A stretch of 64,000 bases of DNA, taken from the NCBI RefSeq assembly GCF_038049935.1, contig NZ_CP145886.1, forward strand, positions 2,240,501-2,304,500, given 5' to 3'. Made by a program: the position numbers and the translations under genes. This stretch comes from Rossellomorea sp. y25. Lineage in GTDB: Bacteria > Bacillota > Bacilli > Bacillales > Bacillaceae_B. Under the pieces are notes generated by a model. The model saw only the letters and a program-made list of their open reading frames with translations. It had not been told where the DNA came from and searched no databases. Positions 34,230-43,117 of this stretch are shown piece by piece (position 1 is the stretch's first letter; each line of letters starts with the position of its first letter).

Positions 34230-35060
34230 TTGTCAAGATTTCCGAAGATGGTGGAAGCAGTTTTACAAGATTACTTAGCCTTATGTAATAAATATCTACC
34301 AAGAACGATTGAAGGCTTGTATTTACATGGGTCCATCGTTCTGGATGCGTACGTAAATAATTCAAGTGATATTGACTTTATCTCGGTTACACGCCGTCGA
34401 ATGACAGAAAAGGATTCTGATATCTTAACTCTAATACATAAAGAATTAGCTCTGAAATATCCTAAACCGGAAATGGATGGAGTGTATATCATTCAGGAAG
34501 ATATATGCAATATAGACGAAAAGCAAGACTATGCTTACTACAATAATGGTGTATTGAATTTTGGTGAGTATTTTAATTTTAATCCAATCACTTGGTATTT
34601 GTTTAAGCATAAGGGTATTAGCGTCATTGGCCCAGACACTACTTCTTTTAAGGTAGACATTTCATCACAACAAATATATTCTTACGTTCTTACCAACATG
34701 AATACCTACTGGGCAGAAAGGGTGCATGTGATGGAAAATTCGATTAAAGAGTTAAAGAGATTCCGATCTGACATGATAGATGATGAAATAGAATGGTCCG
34801 TACTTGGATTGCTCCGTCAATACTACACGTTAAGTGAATACGACATTATCTCCAAGCAAAATGCGGGTGAATATGGATTGCAGCATCTTCCTGAAGAATG
34901 GCACAGCATTATAAAGGAAGCAATGAATATCCGTAGTGGATTGAAGGTGAGCCTATTTAATACGGAACACGAGCGTATCCATAAAACAATAAAATTTTTA
35001 AAGTATTTAATTTCTCACTGTAATGAAATGAAAAATAGTCAAAGTGTTAAAAATGTCTGA
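34230..35060 (+). CDS. Nucleotidyltransferase with DUF4111 (AadA-like) domain
   Basis: 276 residues from a TTG at 34230, eight bases after AAGGAGG. The nucleotidyltransferase core is clear: YLHGSIVLDAYVNNSSDIDFISVTRR holds the GS-x-D-x-D type motif with two metal-binding aspartates, and the region MDGVYIIQEDIC may carry the third acidic residue. The C-terminal helical half (NTYWAERVHVMENSIKELKR, WSVLGLLRQYYTLSEYDIISK, GEYGLQHLPEEWHSIIKEAMNIR) matches the DUF4111 part of aminoglycoside adenylyltransferases such as ANT(3'')-AadA. It may adenylylate an aminoglycoside or another small molecule. Resistance cannot be assumed, because many chromosomal members have no shown activity. Confidence 0.75.
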   Translation: MSRFPKMVEAVLQDYLALCNKYLPRTIEGLYLHGSIVLDAYVNNSSDIDFISVTRRRMTEKDSDILTLIHKELALKYPKPEMDGVYIIQEDICNIDEKQDYAYYNNGVLNFGEYFNFNPITWYLFKHKGISVIGPDTTSFKVDISSQQIYSYVLTNMNTYWAERVHVMENSIKELKRFRSDMIDDEIEWSVLGLLRQYYTLSEYDIISKQNAGEYGLQHLPEEWHSIIKEAMNIRSGLKVSLFNTEHERIHKTIKFLKYLISHCNEMKNSQSVKNV

Positions 35061-35171
35061 TGGATTAATAATGATCAATTATAGGTCCATTTGTGATAAT
35101 ACATAAATTTCAACCTATTTCAAGATGTTTGCACTTCCTTCTTGTTAGAGGATATTTAGATTAGATATAAT

Positions 35172-35208
35172 AAGCGATTGCCATTCAGGTAATCGTTCTT
35201 TTTCTTGG
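35172..35208 (+). terminator. Terminator of the nucleotidyltransferase gene
   Basis: AACGATTACC-type stem: AAGCGATTGCC (35172-35182) pairs with GGTAATCGTT (one wobble or mismatch), then a T-rich tail. Confidence 0.65.
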
Positions 35209-35326
35209 TGTTACTTCTTTATTTCTTTTGGGTGAGTATTTTCATTCATCTTTTAATCAGACATAAGGTTCCACTCCTCTAAATCAGGGTAAAGATACCG
35301 TATACATATTAAAAGGAGGAATCGGT

Positions 35327-36214
35327 GTGAAACAAGCCATGCTAATCGTAAACCCCTCTTCTGGAAAGGAAAAAGGGCAGGAATATCGTGATTATGCTCT
35401 TGAGACCATTAATGAAATGGGATATAAAACAGAGGTTCGCATGACAGAAGGGGAAGGGGATGCAATGGATTTCGCCAGGGAAGCTTGTGAAAGAAAGTTT
35501 GATTTTATCGCAGCCATGGGTGGTGATGGAACAATCAATGAAGCTATTAATGGAATAGCTGAGCAGGATCAACGTCCTCTATTTGGTCTGATTCCGCTCG
35601 GAACAGTCAACGATTTCGCACGAGCTTTAAATATTCCTATGGACCCTGAAGAGGCCATCGACATATTCAAGCAAAATCATGTACAGAAGACCGATGTTGG
35701 AAAAATCAATGACAGATATTTCATCAATATTATCGCAGTCGGCGCTTTGGCAGAAGCATCGTTCTCAACATCCATCGAACAGAAGTCGAAGCTCGGTCCT
35801 CTTGCATATATAATAGAGGGAATGAAGAAAATGAAGGAGAAGCAGCCGTTCGAGCTCAAGGTCCATTCCGACCATGACTGGGAAGGGGACGCGCTCCTCA
35901 TGCTTGTTGCCCTGACAAACTCTGTCGGAGGTATGGAAACCATTGCACCCGAGGCCAAAGTGAATGACGGTAAGCTACATGTCTTTATCATCAAAGACAT
36001 GGCCCTGCCACATTTTCTATTGCTACTGCCAAAGATCCTTTCAGGAGAACTCGCAGAAAGCGAACACGTCCATTATATGAAAGTCACAAACCTGGAAGCA
36101 TCATCCACCTATGAGATGATTGCCAATATCGATGGAGACGAGGGAGATAAACTACCAATCACCGTTGAAAATCTAAAGCAGCATCTAGACATACTTGTTC
36201 CACTAACAGACTAG
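35327..36214 (+). CDS. Diacylglycerol kinase family lipid kinase (DagK/YegS/BmrU-like)
   Basis: 295 residues, the usual length. The N-terminus MLIVNPSSGKEKGQEYRDYAL and the nucleotide-binding AAMGGDGTINEAINGIAEQD (GGDGT) are family hallmarks. PLGTVNDFARALNIP is the usual GTxNDFAR motif. The C-terminal domain has FINIIAVGALAEASFSTS and ANIDGDEGDKLPITVE, where the catalytic base and acidic residues are expected. The family phosphorylates diacylglycerol or related lipids, recycling DAG left by lipoteichoic acid synthesis. A GTG start follows AAAGGAGGAATCGGT. It is followed after 12 bp by a HesB-like gene. Confidence 0.85.
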   Translation: MKQAMLIVNPSSGKEKGQEYRDYALETINEMGYKTEVRMTEGEGDAMDFAREACERKFDFIAAMGGDGTINEAINGIAEQDQRPLFGLIPLGTVNDFARALNIPMDPEEAIDIFKQNHVQKTDVGKINDRYFINIIAVGALAEASFSTSIEQKSKLGPLAYIIEGMKKMKEKQPFELKVHSDHDWEGDALLMLVALTNSVGGMETIAPEAKVNDGKLHVFIIKDMALPHFLLLLPKILSGELAESEHVHYMKVTNLEASSTYEMIANIDGDEGDKLPITVENLKQHLDILVPLTD

Positions 36215-36226
36215 GAGGAATGTAAA

Positions 36227-36538
36227 ATGAAATTAGAAATAACACAACCTGCTATAGAAAAACTAAACCAAATCCCTGATGGCAAAATGATTCAGCTATC
36301 ACTTGACCGGGGAAGCTGCGATATAGTAAATAATCTTTATGAAATAAAAGTGATAGATAATAGAGAACCTCATTCATCTGAGAAAATCATCCAATCTGAT
36401 CATTTTGATTTCATCGTCGACGATGACTTTGAAGATACCTATGAACACGAACTCACGATTGATTTTAAAGATAATTTCTTCGTGTTTAAAAATAAGAATC
36501 AGACGTTTAATAATCGTATCGGGCTCCGCTACGCATAA
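36227..36538 (+). CDS. HesB/YqkB-like iron-sulfur biosynthesis domain protein
   Basis: 103 residues with the HesB-like beta-rich fold pattern: MKLEITQPAIEKLNQI, then KMIQLSLDRGSCDIVNNLYEIKV, and DHFDFIVDDDFEDTYEHELTIDF. The single Cys in RGSCD sits where family members have their first ligand. The two C-terminal cysteines of true A-type Fe-S carriers are missing, so cluster carriage is doubtful. B. subtilis YqkB and YneR are similar degenerate members. The start follows TAGGAGGAATGTAAA and it is in an operon with the lipid kinase. Confidence 0.65.
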   Translation: MKLEITQPAIEKLNQIPDGKMIQLSLDRGSCDIVNNLYEIKVIDNREPHSSEKIIQSDHFDFIVDDDFEDTYEHELTIDFKDNFFVFKNKNQTFNNRIGLRYA

Positions 36539-36643
36539 AGAGGGCGGAGAAGACTATCTTTTTTTAAATGGTACGTTGTATAGTAATTCTATCCTTTATG
36601 TGTTACCATTACTTCTTACAGTAAACAAAGGACGTGACCATTC

Positions 36644-37018
36644 ATGATAAAAATTCAGATCCCACAAGCGGATATCTCCATAACGGAACGCAAACAATCA
36701 AGAGACTCAGAAGAACCAAAGATCAAGAGCATCCAAGGCTTCATCGATCTCCACGAAATCCCAAGAGATAAAGGCGGCATCATCTTATTTTACAACATCA
36801 ACGACGAACTTCTCTTCGTTGGTAAAGCACGAAAGCTAAGACAAAGAGTCAAGAAGCATCTTGAAGATACCGTTTCACCACTACGTAACCACAGAGGTGA
36901 AATCTACCGAATCGATGTGGCCATTGTAGAAGACGCTATGGATCGTGACATCTACGAAACGTACATCATCAATAAGCTACAAGCTAAATATAATGTAGAT
37001 AAAGTATTCTACAAATAA
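36644..37018 (+). CDS. GIY-YIG nuclease-domain protein
   Basis: 124 residues. After a 40-residue lead, the GIY-YIG core is seen as KGGIILFYNINDELLFVGKA (the GIY and YIG motifs diverged to GGIILFY and FVG), then RKLRQRVKKHLEDTV. The catalytic Glu is in IYETYIINKLQAKYNVDK. It resembles B. subtilis YurQ and other short stand-alone members. Target and role are unknown. No good ribosome site precedes the ATG (only GGACGTGACCATTC), so translation may be weak. Confidence 0.7.
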   Translation: MIKIQIPQADISITERKQSRDSEEPKIKSIQGFIDLHEIPRDKGGIILFYNINDELLFVGKARKLRQRVKKHLEDTVSPLRNHRGEIYRIDVAIVEDAMDRDIYETYIINKLQAKYNVDKVFYK

Positions 37019-37026
37019 ATCTAAAG

Positions 37027-37070
37027 AAGGTGCCAGAGTCCGATTATGGACTCTGGCACCTTTATTGTTT
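37027..37070 (+). terminator. Terminator of the GIY-YIG gene
   Basis: A 15-bp perfect stem AAGGTGCCAGAGTCC / GGACTCTGGCACCTT with a six-base loop and TTATTGTTT tail. Confidence 0.88.
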
Positions 37071-37090
37071 ATCATTAATAAATTTCAACT

Positions 37091-37525
37091 CTAAACAGCA
37101 TATTCCGGATTCCACCTCACTAACAACTCTTCCCGAACTCCAAAATACGTCGTATCTGTCAGGTCCGTCACCCCATAAGACACCACACAGTCATTATCAG
37201 ACCAAGTGATGTTGATCGCCACTATGACAGAATTTCTCTTCATTCCAGCAATCTCAATATCCACCTGCTGATTCAGCTCAAATAATGTTTTAAAGCTAAT
37301 CTCTTCTCGTTGAACCGAGGGTGGGGAAGGTGCATCCTCAATATTTACATACTTCTTATGCCGGTCAACAATGTCATAGGTAATGAATGATTTCCCTGGC
37401 CTGATCCAGTAGATAACTTGAGTCACTTGTCCTGCTTTTAACGATGTTCCTTTAAAAGCCTCGTGAAATAGATCTTCATATTCAATGACCTCATTCAATT
37501 TAATGGGATTGATGGTTCCGTTCAC
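37091..37525 (-). CDS. Hypothetical protein (144 aa)
   Basis: Not recognised. A soluble, probably beta-rich protein with TQVIYWIRPGKSFITYDIVD in the middle and VIVAINITWSDNDCVVSYGV near the end. A GTG start follows AAGGAGGTACACCA, a strong ribosome site, so it is a real gene. No signal peptide or membrane segment. It is convergent with the GIY-YIG gene and shares its terminator region. Confidence 0.65.
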   Translation of the reverse strand: MNGTINPIKLNEVIEYEDLFHEAFKGTSLKAGQVTQVIYWIRPGKSFITYDIVDRHKKYVNIEDAPSPPSVQREEISFKTLFELNQQVDIEIAGMKRNSVIVAINITWSDNDCVVSYGVTDLTDTTYFGVREELLVRWNPEYAV

Positions 37526-37834
37526 TGGTGTACCTCCTTAGCGTTGGTCTATAAAAGGTTATAATTATACTTATTGGAGGAGGATATTTGGTAGAACAAA
37601 TTGTTGTGGAAGTGAAGAGTGAAGAAGTAAGGAATTATTTGAGTTAGCAAGGACTAGCTCTTTTTTCGTTGGCCTATATGCCTGAAAATAATCATTTCAC
37701 ATTTTGCAAATTGAATCAGCAGACAACTTCTTTAAGCATATACATCAATAGTAAAGAATCCATTTCCTCATTGATCGGAGGCAACAGTGTGACGATACAA
37801 TCTTTGATGAACTATAACCTTGAAGGAGGAGCCT

Positions 37835-38404
37835 ATGTCTAAACAAGAAACGATAATCGTCTTGAACCGTCTCATGAAGTTTATTGAAAGCCTCCCTTCT
37901 AATCTTTACGATACGTTTATCAACGGTGGAGGGAAAATTCAATTCATCGAAGCCAAGCCGAAAAGCCACCTCCAATTTGAAAAGCTCAGGGACAAAATCC
38001 AAAAAGAAGCGGAGAAGGAAGAAGATGTTGAGTCACTTTTAAAGAGATATTCAAAGAAAGATCTCCTCTCATTCTGTGAATACATCAATATCACAACAGG
38101 AAATCGAGATACCAAAGAAATCCTTTACAAGAAGATTTCCTGTTTCTTTTCCATGAAGCAGAGAAGAGTTCATGAAATAGACCGATTAGAAAAGATAGCT
38201 TCCACACTTCGAGAATTTGAGAATGTTGAAGAAGCCAGAAAGTATTTACGTGGAGAAGAAACAGTAAAGAGAAAAACAGATTTAGTGAAGCTTGCTAAGT
38301 ATTTGGAGGTCCACGTTACGCAGAGGCAGACAAAGCAGGAGGTATTTGATCGGATTGTTGAATCGGTTGTGGGTTCCAAGGTGAAGGGGAAGGCAATAAG
38401 GTAA
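37835..38404 (+). CDS. Hypothetical protein with two SAP/Rho-N-like helical repeats
   Basis: 189 residues from an ATG at 37835 after AAGGAGGAGCCT. Two segments resemble each other and the SAP / Rho N-terminal helix-extended-helix pattern: LLKRYSKKDLLSFCEYINI, TTGNRDTKEILYKKI (about 75-110) and DLVKLAKYLEVHVTQRQT, KQEVFDRIVESVVG (about 150-185). Both end in an [RQ]xTK-x-E motif before the last helix. SAP domains often bind DNA or RNA. The protein is basic overall (ends KVKGKAIR). Function unknown. Confidence 0.65.
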   Translation: MSKQETIIVLNRLMKFIESLPSNLYDTFINGGGKIQFIEAKPKSHLQFEKLRDKIQKEAEKEEDVESLLKRYSKKDLLSFCEYINITTGNRDTKEILYKKISCFFSMKQRRVHEIDRLEKIASTLREFENVEEARKYLRGEETVKRKTDLVKLAKYLEVHVTQRQTKQEVFDRIVESVVGSKVKGKAIR

Positions 38405-38557
38405 AGAGTATGAAGGAGAGTGATACTTCAAGATACAATCGTTCCCTTTCTATCTGGCATCAACAAAAATATGTGGAAAAAGGGTTTCTTTGTAAATTTT
38501 AAATAAATGGCAAAAAGGATAATGTTACCGCTATATGGAATTTAATGACGAACTATA

Positions 38558-38590
38558 ACAAAAAAGTACCCCCAGAAAAGTGGGGGTACC
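38558..38590 (-). terminator. Terminator of the CSPGFW protein gene
   Basis: GTACCCCC / GGGGGTAC stem with an eight-base loop, followed on the minus strand by six T residues. Confidence 0.9.
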
Positions 38591-38606
38591 TTCCTATTTA
38601 ATCTTT

Positions 38607-38960
38607 CTAACAAATCGGACTGCCTAATTCGTTAAAGCCTTCAAATAAATCTTTTAGATCTTCTACTTCTTGCGAGACAGTAGGGTCAATGCTTTGTACT
38701 AGAGCTATGACTTCGTCAACAGTGTACGGGTAATTAATATTTGGATTAGCAGCATTGAGAAGGGCGGCTACAGATTGACGACCTAATGCATCCAGTCCTC
38801 CTCCCCCTTCATTTAGTGCTTCGAATAAGGTTCTGTCTAGAACAAAGAAATCAACACCGAAAACAGTATCATAATCCTGGTCTGGCGTAAAACCTACCCA
38901 AAGGTCTACATTATCTTCGTTCCCCCAAAACCCAGGTGAACATCCTTGAAATAATCCCAT
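38607..38960 (-). CDS. CSPGFWGN-motif protein, probable spore-surface protein
   Basis: 117 acidic residues beginning MGLFQGCSPGFWGNEDN. The GCSPGFWxN start resembles the GC(T/S)PG(Y/F)WKN motif found at the head of a number of small exported or surface proteins. The rest has TVFGVDFFVLDRTLFEALNE, then LGRQSVAALLNAANPNINYP and a final GSPIC. Only two cysteines are present, near the N-terminus and at the very end. There is no signal peptide. A very good ribosome site (AAGGAGGAATGAAAT) and terminator support it. A spore-surface role is inferred from its YheC/YheD neighbours. Confidence 0.65.
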   Translation of the reverse strand: MGLFQGCSPGFWGNEDNVDLWVGFTPDQDYDTVFGVDFFVLDRTLFEALNEGGGGLDALGRQSVAALLNAANPNINYPYTVDEVIALVQSIDPTVSQEVEDLKDLFEGFNELGSPIC

Positions 38961-39171
38961 ATTTCATTCCTCCTTATTTTTGATTCCTTATATATATATT
39001 AAACATTCAAAGTTATGGACTAGTTGTATGACTTAAATTAAGTCCCATTTTATTCCATTCAATGAGAAATTGGTTAATTTCCTATGCTTTGGGATAAGCG
39101 TACAAGAAGAATAGAGTAGGGAACATATAATATAAAGTAGAGGTGAATAGCAGGATAAAGGAGTAATTATT

Positions 39172-39906
39172 ATGAAAGTGTCAACGGGAAAGTACACAAA
39201 ATATACCATCATGAAGAAAGACCCAGCCCTGGCTCCATATTTACCCGAAACAGAGATGCTGACCTTCGAGTCTTTTTCAAATTCACTAGATGAGTTTGGG
39301 GCTGTTATTGTCAAGCCCACCGCTGGTTTACGCGGGATTGGGGTTATTCAGATCCGTTCCATCGAGGGTCACATATTCGAAATCCATTCTAAATCAACAA
39401 AAACAGAAATCGTCGGGAAAGTTCGGGCATTTAACTATCTGAAGGAGAATCATTTGAGCAGGAAGAAAAAATACATTGTTCAACAGAGAATTCCATTAGC
39501 TTTGATTAAGGGGTGTCCATTTGATACTCGTGTAATGGTTCAGCGAAAAAGGAATTCGTCCCAATGGAAGGTAACAGGGGTACTTGTGAAAGTGGCAGCA
39601 AAGGGATTTATTGCGACGAATTATGCCAGGGGAGTGATGACCCTGGAAGAAGCAATTGAACACTCAACACTTACAAACAAAGACACCGAAAAAGTGTTGA
39701 GTGAACTTAAAGAAGTAGCCCTCAATACTGCCATAGCCTTACAGGACCTTTACCCTACAAGACGAAGAATAGGTCTTGATATCGGGATCACTGACGATGG
39801 ACAAATCTATATTATCGAAGCCAACCTCACCCCGACGATTTCTATGTTCAATCTTTTGAAGGATAAATCCATGCTGGAGGAAATCATAAAATACAGAAGA
39901 GGATAG
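39172..39906 (+). CDS. YheC/YheD-family ATP-grasp protein, short form
   Basis: 244 residues, essentially the ATP-grasp domain alone. IVKPTAGLRGIGVIQIRS gives the phosphate-binding lysine and glycine loop, YIVQQRIPLALIKGCPFDTRVMVQRK the hinge and substrate segment, and GLDIGITDDGQIYIIEANLTPTISMFN the metal-binding Glu-x-Asn. YheC and YheD of B. subtilis are spore-coat-associated, and their reaction is unknown. The usual ~100-residue N-terminal domain is missing. AGGATAAAGGAG precedes the start. It opens a run of YheC/YheD genes. Confidence 0.8.
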   Translation: MKVSTGKYTKYTIMKKDPALAPYLPETEMLTFESFSNSLDEFGAVIVKPTAGLRGIGVIQIRSIEGHIFEIHSKSTKTEIVGKVRAFNYLKENHLSRKKKYIVQQRIPLALIKGCPFDTRVMVQRKRNSSQWKVTGVLVKVAAKGFIATNYARGVMTLEEAIEHSTLTNKDTEKVLSELKEVALNTAIALQDLYPTRRRIGLDIGITDDGQIYIIEANLTPTISMFNLLKDKSMLEEIIKYRRG

Positions 39907-40078
39907 ACCTCTTTACACGATACGGGATCGCGCTATTATGATTGAATGTATCTCATATTAGCACGATCCATTCTTTCCATCATTTGTATTCATTCAAAGG
40001 CCTGTGCCTATACGTTTACGAAAAGAATGCATATATTTATGAAAAAGGTCCCGTGAACTTTGCTTTGGAGGTGTGGTA

Positions 40079-42313
40079 ATGGATGAACAACCGATTGGAA
40101 TCTTGTTATCTACAAAACAATGGAATAATATAATTCGACACCATAAAGAAGAGTCTTACTGCCTTCACTATGTGCAAAAGGCAGAAGAATTAGGAAAAAA
40201 TGTTGTATTCTTTACCCTTGATCACCTGTCATTGCGGAATGATCAAGTAAAAAGCTTTGAATACAGGAATGGGCAACTAATAGAGAGAGGAACCATGAAG
40301 ATCCCTCAAGTCATCTATAATCCAACAAAATACAATAAAAAGAAAAGTATTAAAAAGCTGAGAGAACTTATCCAAACGAATAAGGTTAAAATCATCAATG
40401 AACATCATGTGATCAGACAAAAACGCCTTCTAAAAATCATTGAATCAAATCCGTCATTAACGGGGATATCCAATAAAGAGGTAGGTAGCAACCCTCCCTT
40501 TATCTTAAAGATCGTTTGTCAAAAAGGGAAGGACCATAACTGGAGAACTCCCTTTCATTATGTAAAGGATATGGATGGTGATCTTTATACTCTGGAAGAA
40601 CTCCATTCCATTACAGGATCATTTTCTTTATCCTCTATTAAGGAGCAAGTTAAGGATATCAGTCACTCTATATTAGACCTCATACAGTATTATTATCCTG
40701 GTATTTATGAACTTGGACTTCAATTCAGGATGAATATGGAAGGGCACCTGAAAATAGATTCAACCGATACCATCCACTCCACCATGAAAGACCTTCAGTT
40801 TTGGAAGCCGGAAATATGTAAGGAGATTGTGGAATATCCTTTGGAATTAGCCCACTTCTATCAGCAACATTCTGACGTCATGAATCCGGTTGCCCTAATA
40901 AAAACGGATAGCACCATGAAGCAATTTGAACAAAAAAAGGGGGAGGGCAATGAAGTCATTTGGGTGAAATTCATAGATATTGATGAAGAGTCCCCGGTGA
41001 TCAAACTCCCCCAACATTTATTTCATACTGATTTCGGAGGATTGACAGTTTTAAAGTTCGGTGTCAATGAAGAAACGTTCAAATTGATCCCTTATGATGA
41101 TCTCACTATGATTCGAGAGAATACGTACAACAATCCGATTGAGTTATTCATATCCAGCAATCTGATCAGGAAATTGCACATACCATTAGACATGGTGTAC
41201 CAAATGTCAGCCAGACAGAATGTTGTGGAGATTGGACCGCTTATAGGATTTTTATTGGGAAATAAGAATCAAACTTATCATATAAATTATATGGAGAAGT
41301 TTAAGGACCGTCTTGGAATGTATGAGAGATATGGGGGCACTGTGATTGCGTTTTCTGCCCGATCGATCAATTGGAATGAGAATATTGCATACGGCATGGT
41401 ATACGATCCCAGCGAAAAAGTTTGGAGGTATGGATCTACATCTATACCCTCAGTCATTTACAGGCGGAATTTTCATCAAGATAACCACACCATTGAAAAG
41501 TTAAAAATCCTCACCAACAACCAACTCTTTAATTCACACCATTTTACGAAGTCCGACTTAACTCAAATGCAGGAAGAACCCCAATTAAAAAGACATCTTC
41601 CATCGACTTATCTCCTTCAAGATCTGGATGAAATGATTCGTTTTGTAAAGGAAAAGAATAAAATCATTTTGAAACCTGTCAGCTTATCGCGAGGACGTGG
41701 AATATATATCCTTGAATATAAATCTGACGTATTCCATCTGCATGAATCCAGCAATAAGCTAAAGCTTTGTCACAGTATTACAACACCCCAAGCCCTCTAC
41801 GATAAGCTTTTTGAACTGAATGTTTTCAGTTATCCCTATTTGTATCAAACCTATATTGATTTATTGAAAATAGAAGGGCGGCCATTTGATGTCCGGGTTG
41901 TCATGCAGAAAATCGAAGAGGATACATGGAAATGCGCAGGGATAGAGTGTCGTGTAGCCGGAATAAATGAAGAATTGACGAATATAGCACGTGGAGGTAA
42001 AGCCTTGCATTTAAGAGAAGCGCTTGATCAATCAAATGCTCCTCTATCATATTCATATGCTCACAAGGGAATCGTGGACTTATGCCAACGCTTTTGTGCA
42101 CTAATGGACCAGGAGGACGAACATTATGCCGAATTCGGATTAGATATTGCGTTGGACTATAGAACCTACCCTTGGATATTGGAGGCGAATATCTTCCCGA
42201 GCTTTAAAGGTTTCAAGAAGATGGATTATGATACGTATCTTGCCATCCGTTATCAACCCCTATTTTATGCGGTTCACCTTCAGGGATTTCAAGTGGTTCA
42301 ACCAAGGACGTAA
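40079..42313 (+). CDS. Tandem YheC/YheD-family ATP-grasp fusion (744 aa)
   Basis: Two YheC/YheD units in one chain, twice the normal length. Residues 1-270 start like YheC (IGILLSTKQWNNIIRHHKEE) and contain IYNPTKYNKKKSIKKL, but the ATP-binding loop and the usual Glu-x-Asn metal site are replaced (LGLQFRMNMEGHLKIDSTD), so this half looks catalytically dead. Residues ~300-744 form a full YheD-like protein: an N-terminal beta domain, IILKPVSLSRGRGIYILEY, GRPFDVRVVMQKIEEDTWK and GLDIALDYRTYPWILEANIFPS. The start at 40079 follows TTTGGAGGTGTGGTA. It lies 170 bp after the short YheC/YheD gene. It could be a scaffold-enzyme pair at the coat surface. Confidence 0.8.
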   Translation: MDEQPIGILLSTKQWNNIIRHHKEESYCLHYVQKAEELGKNVVFFTLDHLSLRNDQVKSFEYRNGQLIERGTMKIPQVIYNPTKYNKKKSIKKLRELIQTNKVKIINEHHVIRQKRLLKIIESNPSLTGISNKEVGSNPPFILKIVCQKGKDHNWRTPFHYVKDMDGDLYTLEELHSITGSFSLSSIKEQVKDISHSILDLIQYYYPGIYELGLQFRMNMEGHLKIDSTDTIHSTMKDLQFWKPEICKEIVEYPLELAHFYQQHSDVMNPVALIKTDSTMKQFEQKKGEGNEVIWVKFIDIDEESPVIKLPQHLFHTDFGGLTVLKFGVNEETFKLIPYDDLTMIRENTYNNPIELFISSNLIRKLHIPLDMVYQMSARQNVVEIGPLIGFLLGNKNQTYHINYMEKFKDRLGMYERYGGTVIAFSARSINWNENIAYGMVYDPSEKVWRYGSTSIPSVIYRRNFHQDNHTIEKLKILTNNQLFNSHHFTKSDLTQMQEEPQLKRHLPSTYLLQDLDEMIRFVKEKNKIILKPVSLSRGRGIYILEYKSDVFHLHESSNKLKLCHSITTPQALYDKLFELNVFSYPYLYQTYIDLLKIEGRPFDVRVVMQKIEEDTWKCAGIECRVAGINEELTNIARGGKALHLREALDQSNAPLSYSYAHKGIVDLCQRFCALMDQEDEHYAEFGLDIALDYRTYPWILEANIFPSFKGFKKMDYDTYLAIRYQPLFYAVHLQGFQVVQPRT

Positions 42314-42514
42314 CCGTAAGAACGTTTATTGAACTTTTGATATGTGGGTAAGTAAAACAGGGTGGAATATGCATTTGGTTCCCAGGTCTAGTTAACTCGA
42401 GAAGACTTTTCCCACCTGCAAAGAAATGTATCTTTATTCCTAAGTAGTTTGTCCATTCATTATTGATTTCCAGTCATATAATAATGTAATTCAATTGAAA
42501 GGAGGTTTTATGTG

Positions 42515-42931
42515 ATGGGATTAAATTTTCTTTGCGATTGTCACGCTTCTGCAGAAGGGGAAGGCTGTTTCTCTATCTGTAATTTTCCATTCAATTTTTT
42601 AGTGGATTATTCGTTCAATATCGATATCTGTCGTGAATTTTTACCTGACAACAGTACAGTAAATGCAATGTTTACTGTATCAGGTTGCGAGGTAACATTC
42701 ATTGCCACTTTCACTTCCACTGATATCGGAATGCCACTGTGCACAGTAGACGAGGACGGTGATCAGACGATGACGGTTATGGTGGAAGGAATTGTAACGA
42801 TTGACGAAGAGACGTTTCCTGTTTCGTTTGAATTAATGGTAAGTGAAAAGGTCCAACAAGTATCCATGCCCATTGAGTTACCATCTATTGGAGTTATTCC
42901 TGTTCTGAATGCAACTGTCGTATTTGGTTAA
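42515..42931 (+). CDS. Cys-containing hypothetical spore-surface candidate (138 aa)
   Basis: Not recognised. The N-terminus is cysteine-rich (FLCDCHASAEGEGCFSICNF, about 4-23), followed by a beta-rich domain: NAMFTVSGCEVTFIATFTST, VMVEGIVTIDEETFPVSFEL and VQQVSMPIELPSIG. There is no signal peptide. The start follows AAAGGAGGTTTTATGTG. CATATAATA about 35 bases upstream is a perfect sigma-K-type -10 box, though no -35 AC is well placed. It has its own terminator. The position between YheC/YheD and pyruvyl transferase genes suggests a coat or exosporium component. Confidence 0.65.
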   Translation: MGLNFLCDCHASAEGEGCFSICNFPFNFLVDYSFNIDICREFLPDNSTVNAMFTVSGCEVTFIATFTSTDIGMPLCTVDEDGDQTMTVMVEGIVTIDEETFPVSFELMVSEKVQQVSMPIELPSIGVIPVLNATVVFG

Positions 42932-43025
42932 TCGTGGATATAGTATGGAGGGAAATAAAAAGAGAAGAAAGAAACATATAATATCATTTTTTGATGGGTC
43001 TTAAACTTCTCAGGATTGAAAAAGG

Positions 43026-43057
43026 AGAACTTGTGGATAACAAGTTCTATTTTTTTA
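43026..43057 (+). terminator. Terminator of the Cys-containing gene
   Basis: AGAACTTGT / ACAAGTTCT stem with a five-base loop, then a T run. Confidence 0.85.
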
Positions 43058-43083
43058 ACCTATTAAACTACTAATTGGATATC

Positions 43084-43111
43084 AAAAAAGAAGCCTATTA
43101 AAGCTTCTTTT
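43084..43111 (-). terminator. Terminator of the pyruvyl transferase gene
   Basis: AAAAGAAGC / GCTTCTTTT stem with an eight-base loop, and on the minus strand two further T residues. Confidence 0.75.
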
Positions 43112-43117
43112 AGTGAG

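Noticed and set aside
34230..35060. Clinical aminoglycoside resistance gene
   Set aside because: The nucleotidyltransferase/DUF4111 layout is present, but there is no mobile context and many chromosomal members have no shown resistance, so only the family is reported.
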